Source of the DNA: Flavobacteriales bacterium
GTDB taxonomy: Bacteria; Bacteroidota; Bacteroidia; JACJYZ01
Length of the DNA stretch: 64,000 nucleotides
Direction of reading: 5' to 3'
Assembly: GCA_020635855.1 (NCBI GenBank)
Contig: JACJYZ010000004.1
Coordinates: 744,001-808,000 of the forward strand
Shown: in pieces, positions 8,460 through 20,633 of the stretch
Position numbering within the stretch: the first letter of the stretch is position 1
Layout of the letters: the number at the start of each line of letters is the position of its first letter
Made by a program: the position numbers and the translations under genes
The notes under the pieces: generated by a model
What the model saw: the letters and a program-made list of their open reading frames with translations, nothing else
What the model was told of the DNA's origin: nothing
The model's database searches: none

Positions 8460-11400
8460 ATGCGCGACCAGACCCAAAAGCTCGCCCGTAACCGGTTCCT
8501 GTACCTTGCCCTGGCGGTTGTTTTCTTTGCTGCAACCACGATGTTGGGTGTGTTCAAGGGGCAGTCGTACTTCCTTCAGAAGCGCGTGCACACGTTTGAG
8601 GAAAAGCTGCACCGGAAAGAACAAGATCTCGATCAGCATCTCAAACACCTGACTGCATGCAAGCGGGTTAGTCAGTGGGACAGCCTGATGGTGAGCGATC
8701 AGCAAAGAACCGATCACCTGTTTGAAAAAGATGGGCTTATCTTGCTCTCTTACTACCGGGATTCACTGGTGTACTGGAGTTCCATTGCAGCTCCGCTCAG
8801 CAAGCTTTTTTCTGAAAGCTATTTTCAGCGTGATGGTTTGGTGCGTTTGCAGAATGGCTGGTATGAGGTTCGTGTGCTCGCCCGTGGACCATTGGTGGAG
8901 GTGGGTCTGATTCTCCTGAAAAACGAATACCCCTATCGGAACAGGTATCTGCAAAGCCAGTTTCATCCGTCGTTCGGACTCCCCCTGACCTACCAAATCA
9001 GTCACCAATCGCAGGAGAAGTATATAGACGTGAAGGATTACAAAGGAAAGTTCCTGCTTTCTCTGAGTCCGGTACAGGCAGATGAGGCGAACGGTGATAT
9101 GGAAGGAAATCCGGTTGCCGTCATATTGGCGGTGCTGGGATTGATCTGTGCGTTGATATACCTGGAGATGGAATGTAAAGTGATGGGACGCAACATCGGA
9201 TCGGTGGGGGCCGGACTTCTGCTGGTAGGTGCCGTTTTGCTGCTCCGCCACCTCACCCTGCGCATCCGTTTCCCCAATGTGATCTACGGACTCGAAGTGT
9301 TCAGTCCGAACTATTACGCTGCATCAGCAGTCTTTCCGTCGCTGGGTGATTTCCTCATCAATGCCATCCTCCTGTTTTACCTGGCGGTGGTGATCAACCG
9401 ACGGGTGAACTGGAAAAATCCCGCCGTGAAATGGGGCGCTACCGCTAAGATTGCTGTGGCTTCCGTGTTCCTTTTCGCGCTGTACCTGTACGGACGTTTT
9501 GTGACCGACCTCCTGCGTGGACTCGTGGAACATTCCAAGGTCTCTCTGAACATCAACGATTTTCTGTCGCTGAATACATACAGTTACATAGGCTTCCTGT
9601 CCATGGCCCTGCTGCTGTTTTCTTTTCTCCTGGTGGCGGATAAGTGGGTGAGCTCTACGATTCCGTTCATTTCCGAAGGCATTTCCAGCCTCGGGGGATA
9701 CATCACGGAAGATACCCAGAAACGGCTGATGATCTGTTTTGGAATCACCTCCACCCTGTTCATTATTTACTCTCACCAGCAGGGTACAGTGGATGTGGCC
9801 ATGATGGGATGGCCGCTGGTGGTGGTACTATTGGTGGGCTATTTCAAGCGAAGGCCGGAGCACGCTTATACGTTTCCGAAACTCATCCTGATTGTGCTGT
9901 TCTTTTCCCTGCTGGCAACCAAGATTCTGTACAAGTACAACGAGATCAATGAGCGGAAGAACATGGATTACCTGGCAGGGGTGCTGGCTGATGAACCGGA
10001 CCATATCGGTGAGGTGTTGTTCAAAGACATGGAAGAGCGCCTGCTGAAGGATGAGGATCTGAAGAACTATTTCAGTGCCCGGCGTAAGCCATCCAGTGTG
10101 CAGCGTCTGAAAGAGAAAATCCTGCAAAACTACTTCAGCGGCTACTGGGAGAAATACGAAATTGCCCTGTACCTGTTCAGAAAGGAAGATGATCCCAAAC
10201 TGAAAATTGCGCAGAACAACGGGCAGTATTCCAGGAATGAACTTGACCGCAAGATCAACCTGGAAAGCAAACCCACCGAAGTGTCGGAAAACCTGTTCCA
10301 GACCAATAGCCTGCTGGCGCAGAACGGCTACATCGGACGCCTTGTCTTTTTAAACGACACCCTTCCGTCAGACCAATTGGGCGCCCTGTACCTGACGCTG
10401 AACGCCAAGATCATCCCTAAGGGTATCGGGTATCCGGAACTTCTGATCGATGCATCCAACAGCGAGATTAAGAAAAGAAGCAGGCTCGAGAATTACGCAT
10501 ACGCGCATTACAAAAACGGTGCACTTATCGATCACCGGGGAGACTTTCCCTACAACCTCAACATGGAACAGTTCCTGGCGCCTGCCACCCGCACCGATTA
10601 TTTCTTTTCCGGAGGATTCGAACACGTGATCCGTCGCCAGGGAGATGACCTGACCGTGGTGAGCAGCAAAGAGAAGCGGTTCCTGGAGCATTCATCATTG
10701 TTCTCTTACCAATTTATCTTTCTCTCGCTGTTTGCCGGTTTGCTGACGGTCTTCGGATTTCTTCCGCTGAAGATTAATCTGCGGGCGCTCACTTTCAAGA
10801 ACAAGATCCAGCTGTACATCATGGTGATCCTGTTCTTTGCACTGGGCCTCCTCGGTGTGGGAACCATCTACTACATCAACCTTCAATACAACACCGCGAA
10901 CTACCAGAACATCCGCGAACGCATCCATTCGGTGTTGAACGAAGTGGAAAGCAAACTGGGCGATACGCATGAACTTTCATCCGACGTGGAAGGTTATGTG
11001 ACGTACATATTGAAACGGTCCAGCAACATCTTCTTCACCGATATCAACCTGTATGATCCCGAAGGAAACCTGGTCGCTTCTTCGCGTTCGAGCTTGTTTG
11101 AGAAAGGACTTATCGCACCCAAAATGGACCCGCACGCCTATGCGGAAATGGTGATTGAGAACAAAGCGGAATATGTCCAGGAAGAGCACATCGGAAAACT
11201 CAAATATTTTGCGGCATATGTGCCTTTCCGCAATGATCAGAACGAATTGCTGGCTTACCTCAGTCTTCCCTATTTCGCCAAGAAGAGCGAGATCGAACGG
11301 GGTGTACAGACGTTCATGGCTACCCTGATCAATATTTACGGTTTGCTGCTGATGGCCACATTGGTGGTGGCGCTGTTTGTCGCCAACCGGATCACCAAAC

Positions 11401-12239
11401 CGCTGCAGATGATCCAGGACAAGTTGAGTAAAATCAAACTGGGAAGAAGCAATGAACCCATTGAGTGGAAGGCTTCCGATGAAATCGGGAACCTGGTGCG
11501 GGAATACAACCGCATGATTGATGAGCTGGCCCAAAGTGTGGAGCTGCTGCAGAAGTCGGAACGTGAAAGTGCCTGGCAGGAAATGGCCAGACAGGTGGCA
11601 CACGAGATCAAGAACCCGCTCACACCCATGAAGCTGAGCATCCAGCACCTGGAAAGGGCTTGGAAAGACCAGGCGCCCGACCGGGAAGAACGCCTCCACA
11701 AATTCACCCGATCCATGATCGAGCAGATTGAGGCGCTCTCCACCATTGCAACCGAATTCTCCAATTTCGCCAAAATGCCGAAACCAAAGAACGAGGTGAT
11801 CGATCTGGATCAGATGCTGCGAAACGCCGTCAGCCTGTATGACGATACAGAAGCTTCACATGTGACTTACCGCAGTGAGGCAGATGGTGCAGCACTTGTA
11901 TTTGCAGACAAAGATCAGCTGCTTCGGGTGTTCAATAACCTGATCAAAAACGGGATGCAATCCGTACCTGAAGAAAGGGAAGGAAGAATCGAGGTCTTCC
12001 TGGAAGATGACGGGCAACACTGGCTGGTACAAGTGAAAGACAACGGAAGCGGAATTCCCCGTGATCGACTGGATCGCATTTTTGTGCCCAACTTTACCAC
12101 CAAAACCGGCGGCATGGGGCTGGGACTGGCCATGGTCAAGAACATCGTGGAAAGCACCCAGGGCTCAATCTGGTTTGAAACCAAGGAAGATGTGGGAACG
12201 GTTTTCTTCGTTTCGCTACGTAAATATCAAGATAGCTGA
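8460..12239 (+). CDS. Very large NtrY-like membrane sensor histidine kinase
   Basis: This 1259-residue protein has an N-terminal helix (about 14-34), an extracytoplasmic region, many membrane helices between about 215 and 510, a second large sensory region, then helices near 755 and 790, another sensor segment, a helix near 960, a HAMP domain (about 977-1030), a HisKA domain with phospho-acceptor H1048 in VAHEIKNPLTPMK, and a HATPase with GSGIP and GGMGLGLAM. The kinase half is NtrY-like; the N-terminal half matches nothing I can name. No response regulator adjoins it, so the partner is unknown. Confidence 0.85.
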   Translation: MRDQTQKLARNRFLYLALAVVFFAATTMLGVFKGQSYFLQKRVHTFEEKLHRKEQDLDQHLKHLTACKRVSQWDSLMVSDQQRTDHLFEKDGLILLSYYRDSLVYWSSIAAPLSKLFSESYFQRDGLVRLQNGWYEVRVLARGPLVEVGLILLKNEYPYRNRYLQSQFHPSFGLPLTYQISHQSQEKYIDVKDYKGKFLLSLSPVQADEANGDMEGNPVAVILAVLGLICALIYLEMECKVMGRNIGSVGAGLLLVGAVLLLRHLTLRIRFPNVIYGLEVFSPNYYAASAVFPSLGDFLINAILLFYLAVVINRRVNWKNPAVKWGATAKIAVASVFLFALYLYGRFVTDLLRGLVEHSKVSLNINDFLSLNTYSYIGFLSMALLLFSFLLVADKWVSSTIPFISEGISSLGGYITEDTQKRLMICFGITSTLFIIYSHQQGTVDVAMMGWPLVVVLLVGYFKRRPEHAYTFPKLILIVLFFSLLATKILYKYNEINERKNMDYLAGVLADEPDHIGEVLFKDMEERLLKDEDLKNYFSARRKPSSVQRLKEKILQNYFSGYWEKYEIALYLFRKEDDPKLKIAQNNGQYSRNELDRKINLESKPTEVSENLFQTNSLLAQNGYIGRLVFLNDTLPSDQLGALYLTLNAKIIPKGIGYPELLIDASNSEIKKRSRLENYAYAHYKNGALIDHRGDFPYNLNMEQFLAPATRTDYFFSGGFEHVIRRQGDDLTVVSSKEKRFLEHSSLFSYQFIFLSLFAGLLTVFGFLPLKINLRALTFKNKIQLYIMVILFFALGLLGVGTIYYINLQYNTANYQNIRERIHSVLNEVESKLGDTHELSSDVEGYVTYILKRSSNIFFTDINLYDPEGNLVASSRSSLFEKGLIAPKMDPHAYAEMVIENKAEYVQEEHIGKLKYFAAYVPFRNDQNELLAYLSLPYFAKKSEIERGVQTFMATLINIYGLLLMATLVVALFVANRITKPLQMIQDKLSKIKLGRSNEPIEWKASDEIGNLVREYNRMIDELAQSVELLQKSERESAWQEMARQVAHEIKNPLTPMKLSIQHLERAWKDQAPDREERLHKFTRSMIEQIEALSTIATEFSNFAKMPKPKNEVIDLDQMLRNAVSLYDDTEASHVTYRSEADGAALVFADKDQLLRVFNNLIKNGMQSVPEEREGRIEVFLEDDGQHWLVQVKDNGSGIPRDRLDRIFVPNFTTKTGGMGLGLAMVKNIVESTQGSIWFETKEDVGTVFFVSLRKYQDS

Positions 12240-12314
12240 TCAGCGAATCTGTTGTTTGATCTTGCATGGGCAAGTCCGTCAGGTTATTTTTCCCTGTATC
12301 CCGGTACTTTCGAA

Positions 12315-12322
12315 TAGATTTG
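12315..12322 (+). promoter_or_regulatory. -7 promoter box
   Basis: TAGATTTG matches TAnnTTTG and ends 18 bases before ATG 12341, which supports the small gene that follows. Confidence 0.5.
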
Positions 12323-12340
12323 GTTGTCATTCAACATGTC

Positions 12341-12664
12341 ATGAAAGAACTACACCAAATTGCCCGGCGCGGAAAGCGCTGGAAGAAACCGGAAGTGCTC
12401 CGCATTGTGGTTGTGGATACGGATGCCGCATCAGCACATATCAGGGCCGGTATGCTTGTGGCTGCCAACCAGGCTGCGTTTGTGGATGTTTGTGTGGAAG
12501 CGGAAGCCCTGCAAGTTTATCTTCAGCATGCATTGACCGGGGTGGGTGCATGGCCCGACCGTGTGGTGGGTTGCATCGGCAGGCAAGCCGGTCATGCTTT
12601 GGAACGTCGCCTGGATCTGTTCAGGAGAATGATGCCCGGTGTGGAATGGGAAGTGCTGCGGTGA
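12341..12664 (+). CDS. Small hypothetical protein
   Basis: A 107-residue protein with a basic N-terminus (KELHQIARRGKRWKK), then alternating hydrophobic and polar segments (LRIVVVDTDAASAHI) that suggest a small alpha/beta fold. I do not recognise the family. Support for a real gene is its own -7 promoter box and a sensible ATG. It ends 84 bases before the stop of a convergent gene. Function unknown. Confidence 0.5.
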   Translation: MKELHQIARRGKRWKKPEVLRIVVVDTDAASAHIRAGMLVAANQAAFVDVCVEAEALQVYLQHALTGVGAWPDRVVGCIGRQAGHALERRLDLFRRMMPGVEWEVLR

Positions 12665-12748
12665 GGAACGGTTCGCTCGACAAACCTTCTCCGGTTCACA
12701 CCTGGAAAGACATGAACCGGAGTACTGTTCACCGGGGCGAAGTGTGTG

Positions 12749-14248
12749 TTACCATTTCTCGGCCCATTCTTCAGGGCGCGAGGAAATGCGACGGATGATG
12801 CCGTCATCTTGCCAGCTGATAAAGGGCAGGATCTGGTCCCGACCGGTGTTCTGACGGATGAAGGTATCGCGGTATTCGGCGAGTTTGATGGTGGAATAGC
12901 GCGTTTTGACCATGCTTCTCTTGATGGCGATCCGAAAGAATTTCATCAGGGAGATCACATGCTGGTATCGCTTGGTGAGGTTGTGGTTGCGGAGCTTGGT
13001 CGAAAGGCTCTTGATCTGGTCTTTTGCCTCCGGGAAATTCCGTGACATGCTGTGACAAAGGATCAGAAAAACCTTCACTTCGATTTCGGCATGTACCATG
13101 TTTTTGAACATCACATCCTGTTGCAGCCGGTTGAGGTGCTTCACTGCTTTGCGGTATTTTCCTACAAAGAAAGCGGTGGCTGCTTTGTGGATCATGTAAT
13201 GTGCATAGGAAACGTGGTCCAGCAATGATGCATCAAATCCGCTCTCCTCAAGCAATTGAACGTCTGCAGCCATTTCAGGCAGGCGTTTGATTTCCTTGAA
13301 GTACGTTGTTTTTGATGTGAAGAAATGGGAAGAAGCACATAGCGGAGCCAGGCGCAGCATGCCTGGTATGTCCTGGCAAACCAGGTCATAGTAGGTCTGC
13401 GCTTTCTTGTGCATATGGTATTTCAGGTAAAACTCGAAACTGAGATAATCCATCAATGGCTTGCATGAGGCATAGAAAGGATCATCGGGATGTTGATGGA
13501 TGAGCTTGCGGGCCATGGCAAGGTGATCTTCGATGGAGTGCGAGGATGCATCCATCCCGTCGTCTGCCGGAGTGAGCAGCGCTACGGAAAGGTGGGCGAT
13601 GTGACTTTGGAAGCGCAACCGGTGGGATGAATACAACCCCGAAATGTTGTTGATCTCCTGGCGGAGCGTTAGGATCAGTTCCCACGTTTCATCATCATGT
13701 GACAGGTCATATTCTCCGATCTTACGGCTCAGTTCCAGTGCAATCCCCTGTGCCTTGTCGAGTGCAAGCGCATAGGCCATCTGTCGGTTGTATGCACGGG
13801 TATAGTCAAAGAACTTGGGTGCATGCAGGTGCATGCGACGCAAGGCATCATACACCTTGATCAGGTCGTGTGGCATGTCGTTTTCCTCCAGCACATGCAC
13901 CATGTGTTCCAGGATGGCAATGGCGATATGCGGATGGTACCTGTCGCTATAGATCAGCCTCGGAAGTGAATCCAGTTTTTTGCGGAGATCCACATGCAAG
14001 CCTTCAAAATTCTGGAAAAGGAAATCCTGCACCTTGTCGTACAACCGGGATTTCATCGTATGAAATGCCGTGGCGGTCAAGCCCATCTTTTCCCGTATCT
14101 CTTCGTCGGTTTGCGGCTGATCAACGGAATTCCTGTAAGCTTTTAACAGAAAGAGGTAATTGTTGGCATTGTTTTCCTCAAGACCCGCAACAAAGCGTTG
14201 GTAGTCCCGGACCTTAATTTCAAGAATAACACTTTTCAGGTTCAGCAT
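12749..14248 (-). CDS. Helical hypothetical protein
   Basis: This 499-residue, almost wholly alpha-helical protein has no signal peptide. Residues 1-100 resemble a small winged or helical domain (TDEEIREKMGLTATAFHTMK), and the remainder looks like degenerate TPR-type helical pairs (FYLKYHMHKKAQTYYDLV; FVGKYRKAVKHLNRL). I do not recognise a named family. A cytoplasmic scaffold or regulator is possible but unproven. It stands alone on the minus strand, with 300 bases of non-coding DNA upstream. Confidence 0.65.
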   Translation of the reverse strand: MLNLKSVILEIKVRDYQRFVAGLEENNANNYLFLLKAYRNSVDQPQTDEEIREKMGLTATAFHTMKSRLYDKVQDFLFQNFEGLHVDLRKKLDSLPRLIYSDRYHPHIAIAILEHMVHVLEENDMPHDLIKVYDALRRMHLHAPKFFDYTRAYNRQMAYALALDKAQGIALELSRKIGEYDLSHDDETWELILTLRQEINNISGLYSSHRLRFQSHIAHLSVALLTPADDGMDASSHSIEDHLAMARKLIHQHPDDPFYASCKPLMDYLSFEFYLKYHMHKKAQTYYDLVCQDIPGMLRLAPLCASSHFFTSKTTYFKEIKRLPEMAADVQLLEESGFDASLLDHVSYAHYMIHKAATAFFVGKYRKAVKHLNRLQQDVMFKNMVHAEIEVKVFLILCHSMSRNFPEAKDQIKSLSTKLRNHNLTKRYQHVISLMKFFRIAIKRSMVKTRYSTIKLAEYRDTFIRQNTGRDQILPFISWQDDGIIRRISSRPEEWAEKW

Positions 14249-14553
14249 TTGAATTCAGATTTGGCACCTGTAGCCGACAATTACAGAAACTAATATAGCT
14301 TTAATATTTGTCCCACCCATACCTCCTCCGGGAGAAAGAAGATTTACCCGATCACCTCCGTAAAGTCAAACTCACAGGTAAAAAGTTTGATGGATACAAA
14401 GAAAACAGCCTCGTGAAGTTTGCCCAAGGGACAAAGCAAAAAAACCGTTAGATTCTTTTGCTTCCAAGTGTCCCTGACCTCCCGACGTCTTGCTTAAAGA
14501 TAAAAAACTTATGTGAGACCGGTGTTTTCCTTTCCCGGTTTGTTCGCTTTTCG
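14249..14553. other. Gene-free stretch
   Basis: About 300 bases between two minus-strand genes. It is A+T-rich near 14280-14310 and should hold the promoter of the upstream-facing gene, but no clean TAnnTTTG box is visible on that strand. I see no RNA gene or repeat here. Confidence 0.5.
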
Positions 14554-15375
14554 TTAATCTTCTTTCACCAGCGCAAGCGGATAGGCATTCCCGTTTATGC
14601 TTTTGATGTCCATTTTGATGGAGCCCACCAGCACCTCCGCCTGCAGGCGAACGGGGATGTGATTGGGGTCGTCGGTGATCCAGATGGTGAGGTCTTCTTC
14701 CGCCTTGAATACGCGGCCGATCTGGATCACGGGATTGAATTTCAGCACCCGGAAGGTGCCCAGTTTCGTTTTTAGTTCTTCACTGCCCACATATTTGATG
14801 CGGAACGGCCATAGTTCTTCGTCGATGAACGTGGGGATCTCGTATTCTGTTCCGGGTTTTGCATCTGAAAAATCCAGGGCGCGAGCAAAGTAAAAGGCCG
14901 ACAGGATGTCTTGTACATTGTCGGGGACTTCATACTCGGCTTGCTTCTGCTGGCTTTTGACCTTGTTCTTGAACTGGTTGAAGATGTAGTCCTGCTCCAG
15001 TTTATATCCACCTTCATCCACCCTGCGAACAAACACCCACGGAAAAAGTGCCAGGCTGTCCATGTACGTTTCGTACCGGTCGCGCACCTTAAAAAACCAA
15101 TCGAAAGCGCCTTGTGATTTGCCGGATCCCACGATGTGATAGACCGATCGGGATCCTATTTTCCGGGAGGACTGTACCTCGAGCTGCGCTTCCCCTGCAT
15201 CTACGATGCCGTAGTGCACACGGTATTTGAGCTTTTCCCCGATTTTGAAAGGTTGGGTGTCCACTTCGCGGAAGGTCTTGACCACGTGTTCTTTCACGCT
15301 GTTCTCATCCTGCGCACTGAGCTGTGTCAGCGAAACCAGGATGAGGGTCATCAGGATGGCATAGGTACGTCTCAT
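14554..15375 (-). CDS. DUF3108 domain protein, exported
   Basis: The start at 15375 gives a 273-residue protein whose first ~20 residues (MRRTYAILMTLILVSLTQLS, then AQ) form a clean signal peptide; upstream in-frame codons lack this and are unlikely to be used. The mature part begins with FKIGEKLKYRVHYGIVDAG, typical of DUF3108, and continues as a beta-rich periplasmic domain (IGRVFKAEEDLTIWITDD). Function of the family is unknown; it is often envelope-linked. It follows leuS by 71 bases on the same strand. Confidence 0.8.
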   Translation of the reverse strand: MRRTYAILMTLILVSLTQLSAQDENSVKEHVVKTFREVDTQPFKIGEKLKYRVHYGIVDAGEAQLEVQSSRKIGSRSVYHIVGSGKSQGAFDWFFKVRDRYETYMDSLALFPWVFVRRVDEGGYKLEQDYIFNQFKNKVKSQQKQAEYEVPDNVQDILSAFYFARALDFSDAKPGTEYEIPTFIDEELWPFRIKYVGSEELKTKLGTFRVLKFNPVIQIGRVFKAEEDLTIWITDDPNHIPVRLQAEVLVGSIKMDIKSINGNAYPLALVKED

Positions 15376-15446
15376 GCCCCAGCAAACGCAAATTGCATTC
15401 CAAACTATCTGACGTATCCCGGCCATGCTCCGGTTTTGTGTTGGTT

Positions 15447-18248
<2,802 letters not shown>

Positions 18249-18315
18249 CAAGGCGGATTTTGCCTGCGAAGGTAAGCAATTGCCTGTAGTATGCGGCAGT
18301 TTTAGGGCGGGTGGT

Positions 18316-19689
18316 TCAGGCGAACAGGAGGGAGAACGCCTGGTCTACCTTGCTTACGAATTGCACTTCGATGCGAAAGCGGCTTGTATCAATGGATTTG
18401 CGGCCGTATGAAGAAACCATGATCTTTTCCAGTCCGAGCTTTTCCGCTTCGGCGATCCGTTGTTCCAGGCGGGCTACAGGCCGGATCTCTCCGGTGAGTC
18501 CCACCTCGCCCGCATAACATTGGTTGGCGGGAAGGGGGATGTCTTCGTGTGAAGACAGCAGCGCGGCGATCACGGCCAGGTCGATGCCCGGGTCGTCCAC
18601 GCGGATGCCACCGGCGATGTTGAGGAATACGTCCTGCATGCCCAGGCGGAACCCGCAGCGTTTTTCGAGTACGGCCAGCAACATGTTCAGGCGTCTCAGG
18701 TCGAAGCCTGTGGATGAGCGTTGCGGCGTGCCGTATACGGCTGTGCTCACGAGTGCCTGCACTTCGATGAGGAGGGGCCGGATGCCTTCCACCGTGGCTG
18801 CAATGGCCGTTCCGCTGAGTTGATCTTCTCCCCGGTTCATGAGTACTTCCGACGGATTGGCCACCGGATGCATGCCGGATGCTTTCATTTCGTAAATGCC
18901 GATTTCGGATGCGGACCCGAACCGGTTTTTCATGGCGCGGAGGATGCGGTAGGCATGGTGGCGGTCTCCTTCGAACTGCAGCACGGTGTCAACCATGTGT
19001 TCGAGTACTTTGGGGCCAGCCAGCTGACCATCTTTGGTGATGTGACCGATCAGTACCACCGGGGTTTGAGTTTCCTTGGCATAGCGCAGGAGTTCACCCG
19101 TGCATTCGCGGATCTGGGATACGGAACCCGCCGATGCATCCAGTTGTTTGCTGGTGAGGGTTTGGATGGAGTCTACGATGACAAGTCCGGGTTGCAGTGA
19201 TTTGGCCTGGGAGAAGATGTTCGACAGGTCGGTTTCGGCGAGTACGAAGCAGTTCAGGTTTTGGGATTGCATGCGTTCGGCGCGCATGCGGATCTGCATC
19301 TCACTTTCTTCTCCTGATACGTACAGCACTTTTGCGTTCTGCAGGCTCAGGGCCATTTGCAGCAACAAGGTTGATTTACCGATCCCGGGTTCACCTCCCA
19401 GCAGTACAACGGATCCCGGTACGATACCTCCGCCGAGTACGCGGTTGAGTTCGGGGTCGGCGAGAAGAATGCGTGGTTGTTCGGCGAAGGATACTTCAGA
19501 CAGCGGGCGGGCTTTGGTGGCGGTGGTTCGTTTCGATCCGTTTTCGCGCCATGCCTTTTCATCGGCCGACTTGCCCACAACCTCTTCCACATAAGTGTTC
19601 CATTCGTTGCAGTTGGGACACTTTCCGATCCATTTGGCGGACTGGCTGCCACAAGACTGGCAGAAGTAGGTGGTGTGGGTTTTGGCCAA
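18316..19689 (-). CDS. radA: DNA repair protein RadA
   Basis: The 457-residue protein has an N-terminal zinc finger (CQSCG...CPNC, residues 10-27), a RecA-like ATPase with Walker A GGEPGIGKST near residue 97, the RadA-specific KNRFG motif near residue 255, and a C-terminal Lon-like domain. RadA is a helicase for recombination branch migration. The start appears to be TTG at 19689: a stop codon lies five codons upstream and no ATG is available at the N-terminal end of the zinc finger. Confidence 0.96.
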   Translation of the reverse strand: MAKTHTTYFCQSCGSQSAKWIGKCPNCNEWNTYVEEVVGKSADEKAWRENGSKRTTATKARPLSEVSFAEQPRILLADPELNRVLGGGIVPGSVVLLGGEPGIGKSTLLLQMALSLQNAKVLYVSGEESEMQIRMRAERMQSQNLNCFVLAETDLSNIFSQAKSLQPGLVIVDSIQTLTSKQLDASAGSVSQIRECTGELLRYAKETQTPVVLIGHITKDGQLAGPKVLEHMVDTVLQFEGDRHHAYRILRAMKNRFGSASEIGIYEMKASGMHPVANPSEVLMNRGEDQLSGTAIAATVEGIRPLLIEVQALVSTAVYGTPQRSSTGFDLRRLNMLLAVLEKRCGFRLGMQDVFLNIAGGIRVDDPGIDLAVIAALLSSHEDIPLPANQCYAGEVGLTGEIRPVARLEQRIAEAEKLGLEKIMVSSYGRKSIDTSRFRIEVQFVSKVDQAFSLLFA

Positions 19690-19698
19690 TGTCGAAGC

Positions 19699-20121
19699 CT
19701 ATTCGGTCTTGACGAATTCCGCGGTATACGGACCCTGTGTACCCGAGCGGTAGTAAAGCACCATTTCGTCTTTGTTCAGGCGCATGATGCGGAAACGCTC
19801 ATTCAGCCAGAACTTGGAGAAGTCGAAGAAGGATATGTATGCGCGGGTGAGACCTGCCTGGATGATGTAGGTGCTGCTATCAGTTATGGTGCCTGCCTTG
19901 GCTCCTGTTGTTTCTGTGATATACACCATGCCATCCTTGAACACCCATTCTTCCGTGTTTCCGACATTCCCAAGGTCAACGCGTTCGTATTTGCCGGCTG
20001 AAATTTTTTTCTCGATGCCTTTACGCGAAGGGAACATGAGGTTGCTGCTGTTCTGGCAGGAAGTAAGCACCAGGCTTGCAAGCATGGGAATGATAAGTAT
20101 GAATCTGGTAATGGCCTTCAT
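19699..20121 (-). CDS. Small lipoprotein of unknown function
   Basis: A 140-residue protein with a type II signal peptide ending in the lipobox LTSC (Cys 21), so it should be lipidated and exported. The mature part is short and beta-rich (EEWVFKDGMVYITETTGA), and I recognise no family. The start overlaps the stop of rfaE2 by four bases (ATGA), indicating co-translation, and radA follows after nine bases. Confidence 0.7.
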   Translation of the reverse strand: MKAITRFILIIPMLASLVLTSCQNSSNLMFPSRKGIEKKISAGKYERVDLGNVGNTEEWVFKDGMVYITETTGAKAGTITDSSTYIIQAGLTRAYISFFDFSKFWLNERFRIMRLNKDEMVLYYRSGTQGPYTAEFVKTE

Positions 20122-20633
20122 GGTTGATGCTCTGATGAGATTCTTTCCAATATTCCGGTCGTGGAATGTCCCTGGAGGAATGGTACGATTTCTACCTGCC
20201 CGCCTTTGCTTTGCACAATATCAGCTCCGACTACATCCGATGCTTTGTAATCTCCTCCTTTTACCAGCACGTCCGGTTGCACAAATGTAATTAAATTCAG
20301 AGGAGTATCTTCCCCGAAGGGTACCACGGCATCAACAAAGCCAAGGCTTGCCAGAACCAGCATCCTGTCTTTTTCTTGATGCACAGGTCTTCCGGAACCT
20401 TTCAGCTGCCGAACGGAGCTATCCGAATTCACTGCAACCAATAATCGGTCACCAAAAGAAGCGGCGGTGGCAAGGGTATGTATATGACCGGGATGCAGGA
20501 TGTCGAAACAACCGTTGGTGAATACAATGGTTCGGTTCTGAAAACGCCACCTGTGAAGACGTGCAGCCAGTGCGGCATTTGCACCGTCGTAGATCTTCTC
20601 CAGGATATGGTCCCACTTGTTGTTAATTGGCAT
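20118..20633 (-). CDS. rfaE2: Heptose 1-phosphate adenylyltransferase
   Basis: A 171-residue nucleotidyltransferase corresponding to the C-terminal half of HldE. It has the HPGH nucleotide-binding motif within FTNGCFDILHPGHIHTL and the family motif VLVKGGDYK. It makes ADP-heptose for LPS inner core from heptose 1-phosphate and ATP. The kinase half is not attached; in Bacteroidota it is usually encoded separately. The start ATG overlaps the end of the upstream flippase-like gene by 11 bases. Confidence 0.92.
   Translation of the reverse strand: MPINNKWDHILEKIYDGANAALAARLHRWRFQNRTIVFTNGCFDILHPGHIHTLATAASFGDRLLVAVNSDSSVRQLKGSGRPVHQEKDRMLVLASLGFVDAVVPFGEDTPLNLITFVQPDVLVKGGDYKASDVVGADIVQSKGGQVEIVPFLQGHSTTGILERISSEHQP

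Noticed and set aside
8358..8460. Terminator after atpG
   Set aside because: A weak 7-bp stem near 8392 has no T-run, so it does not meet the standard for a terminator.
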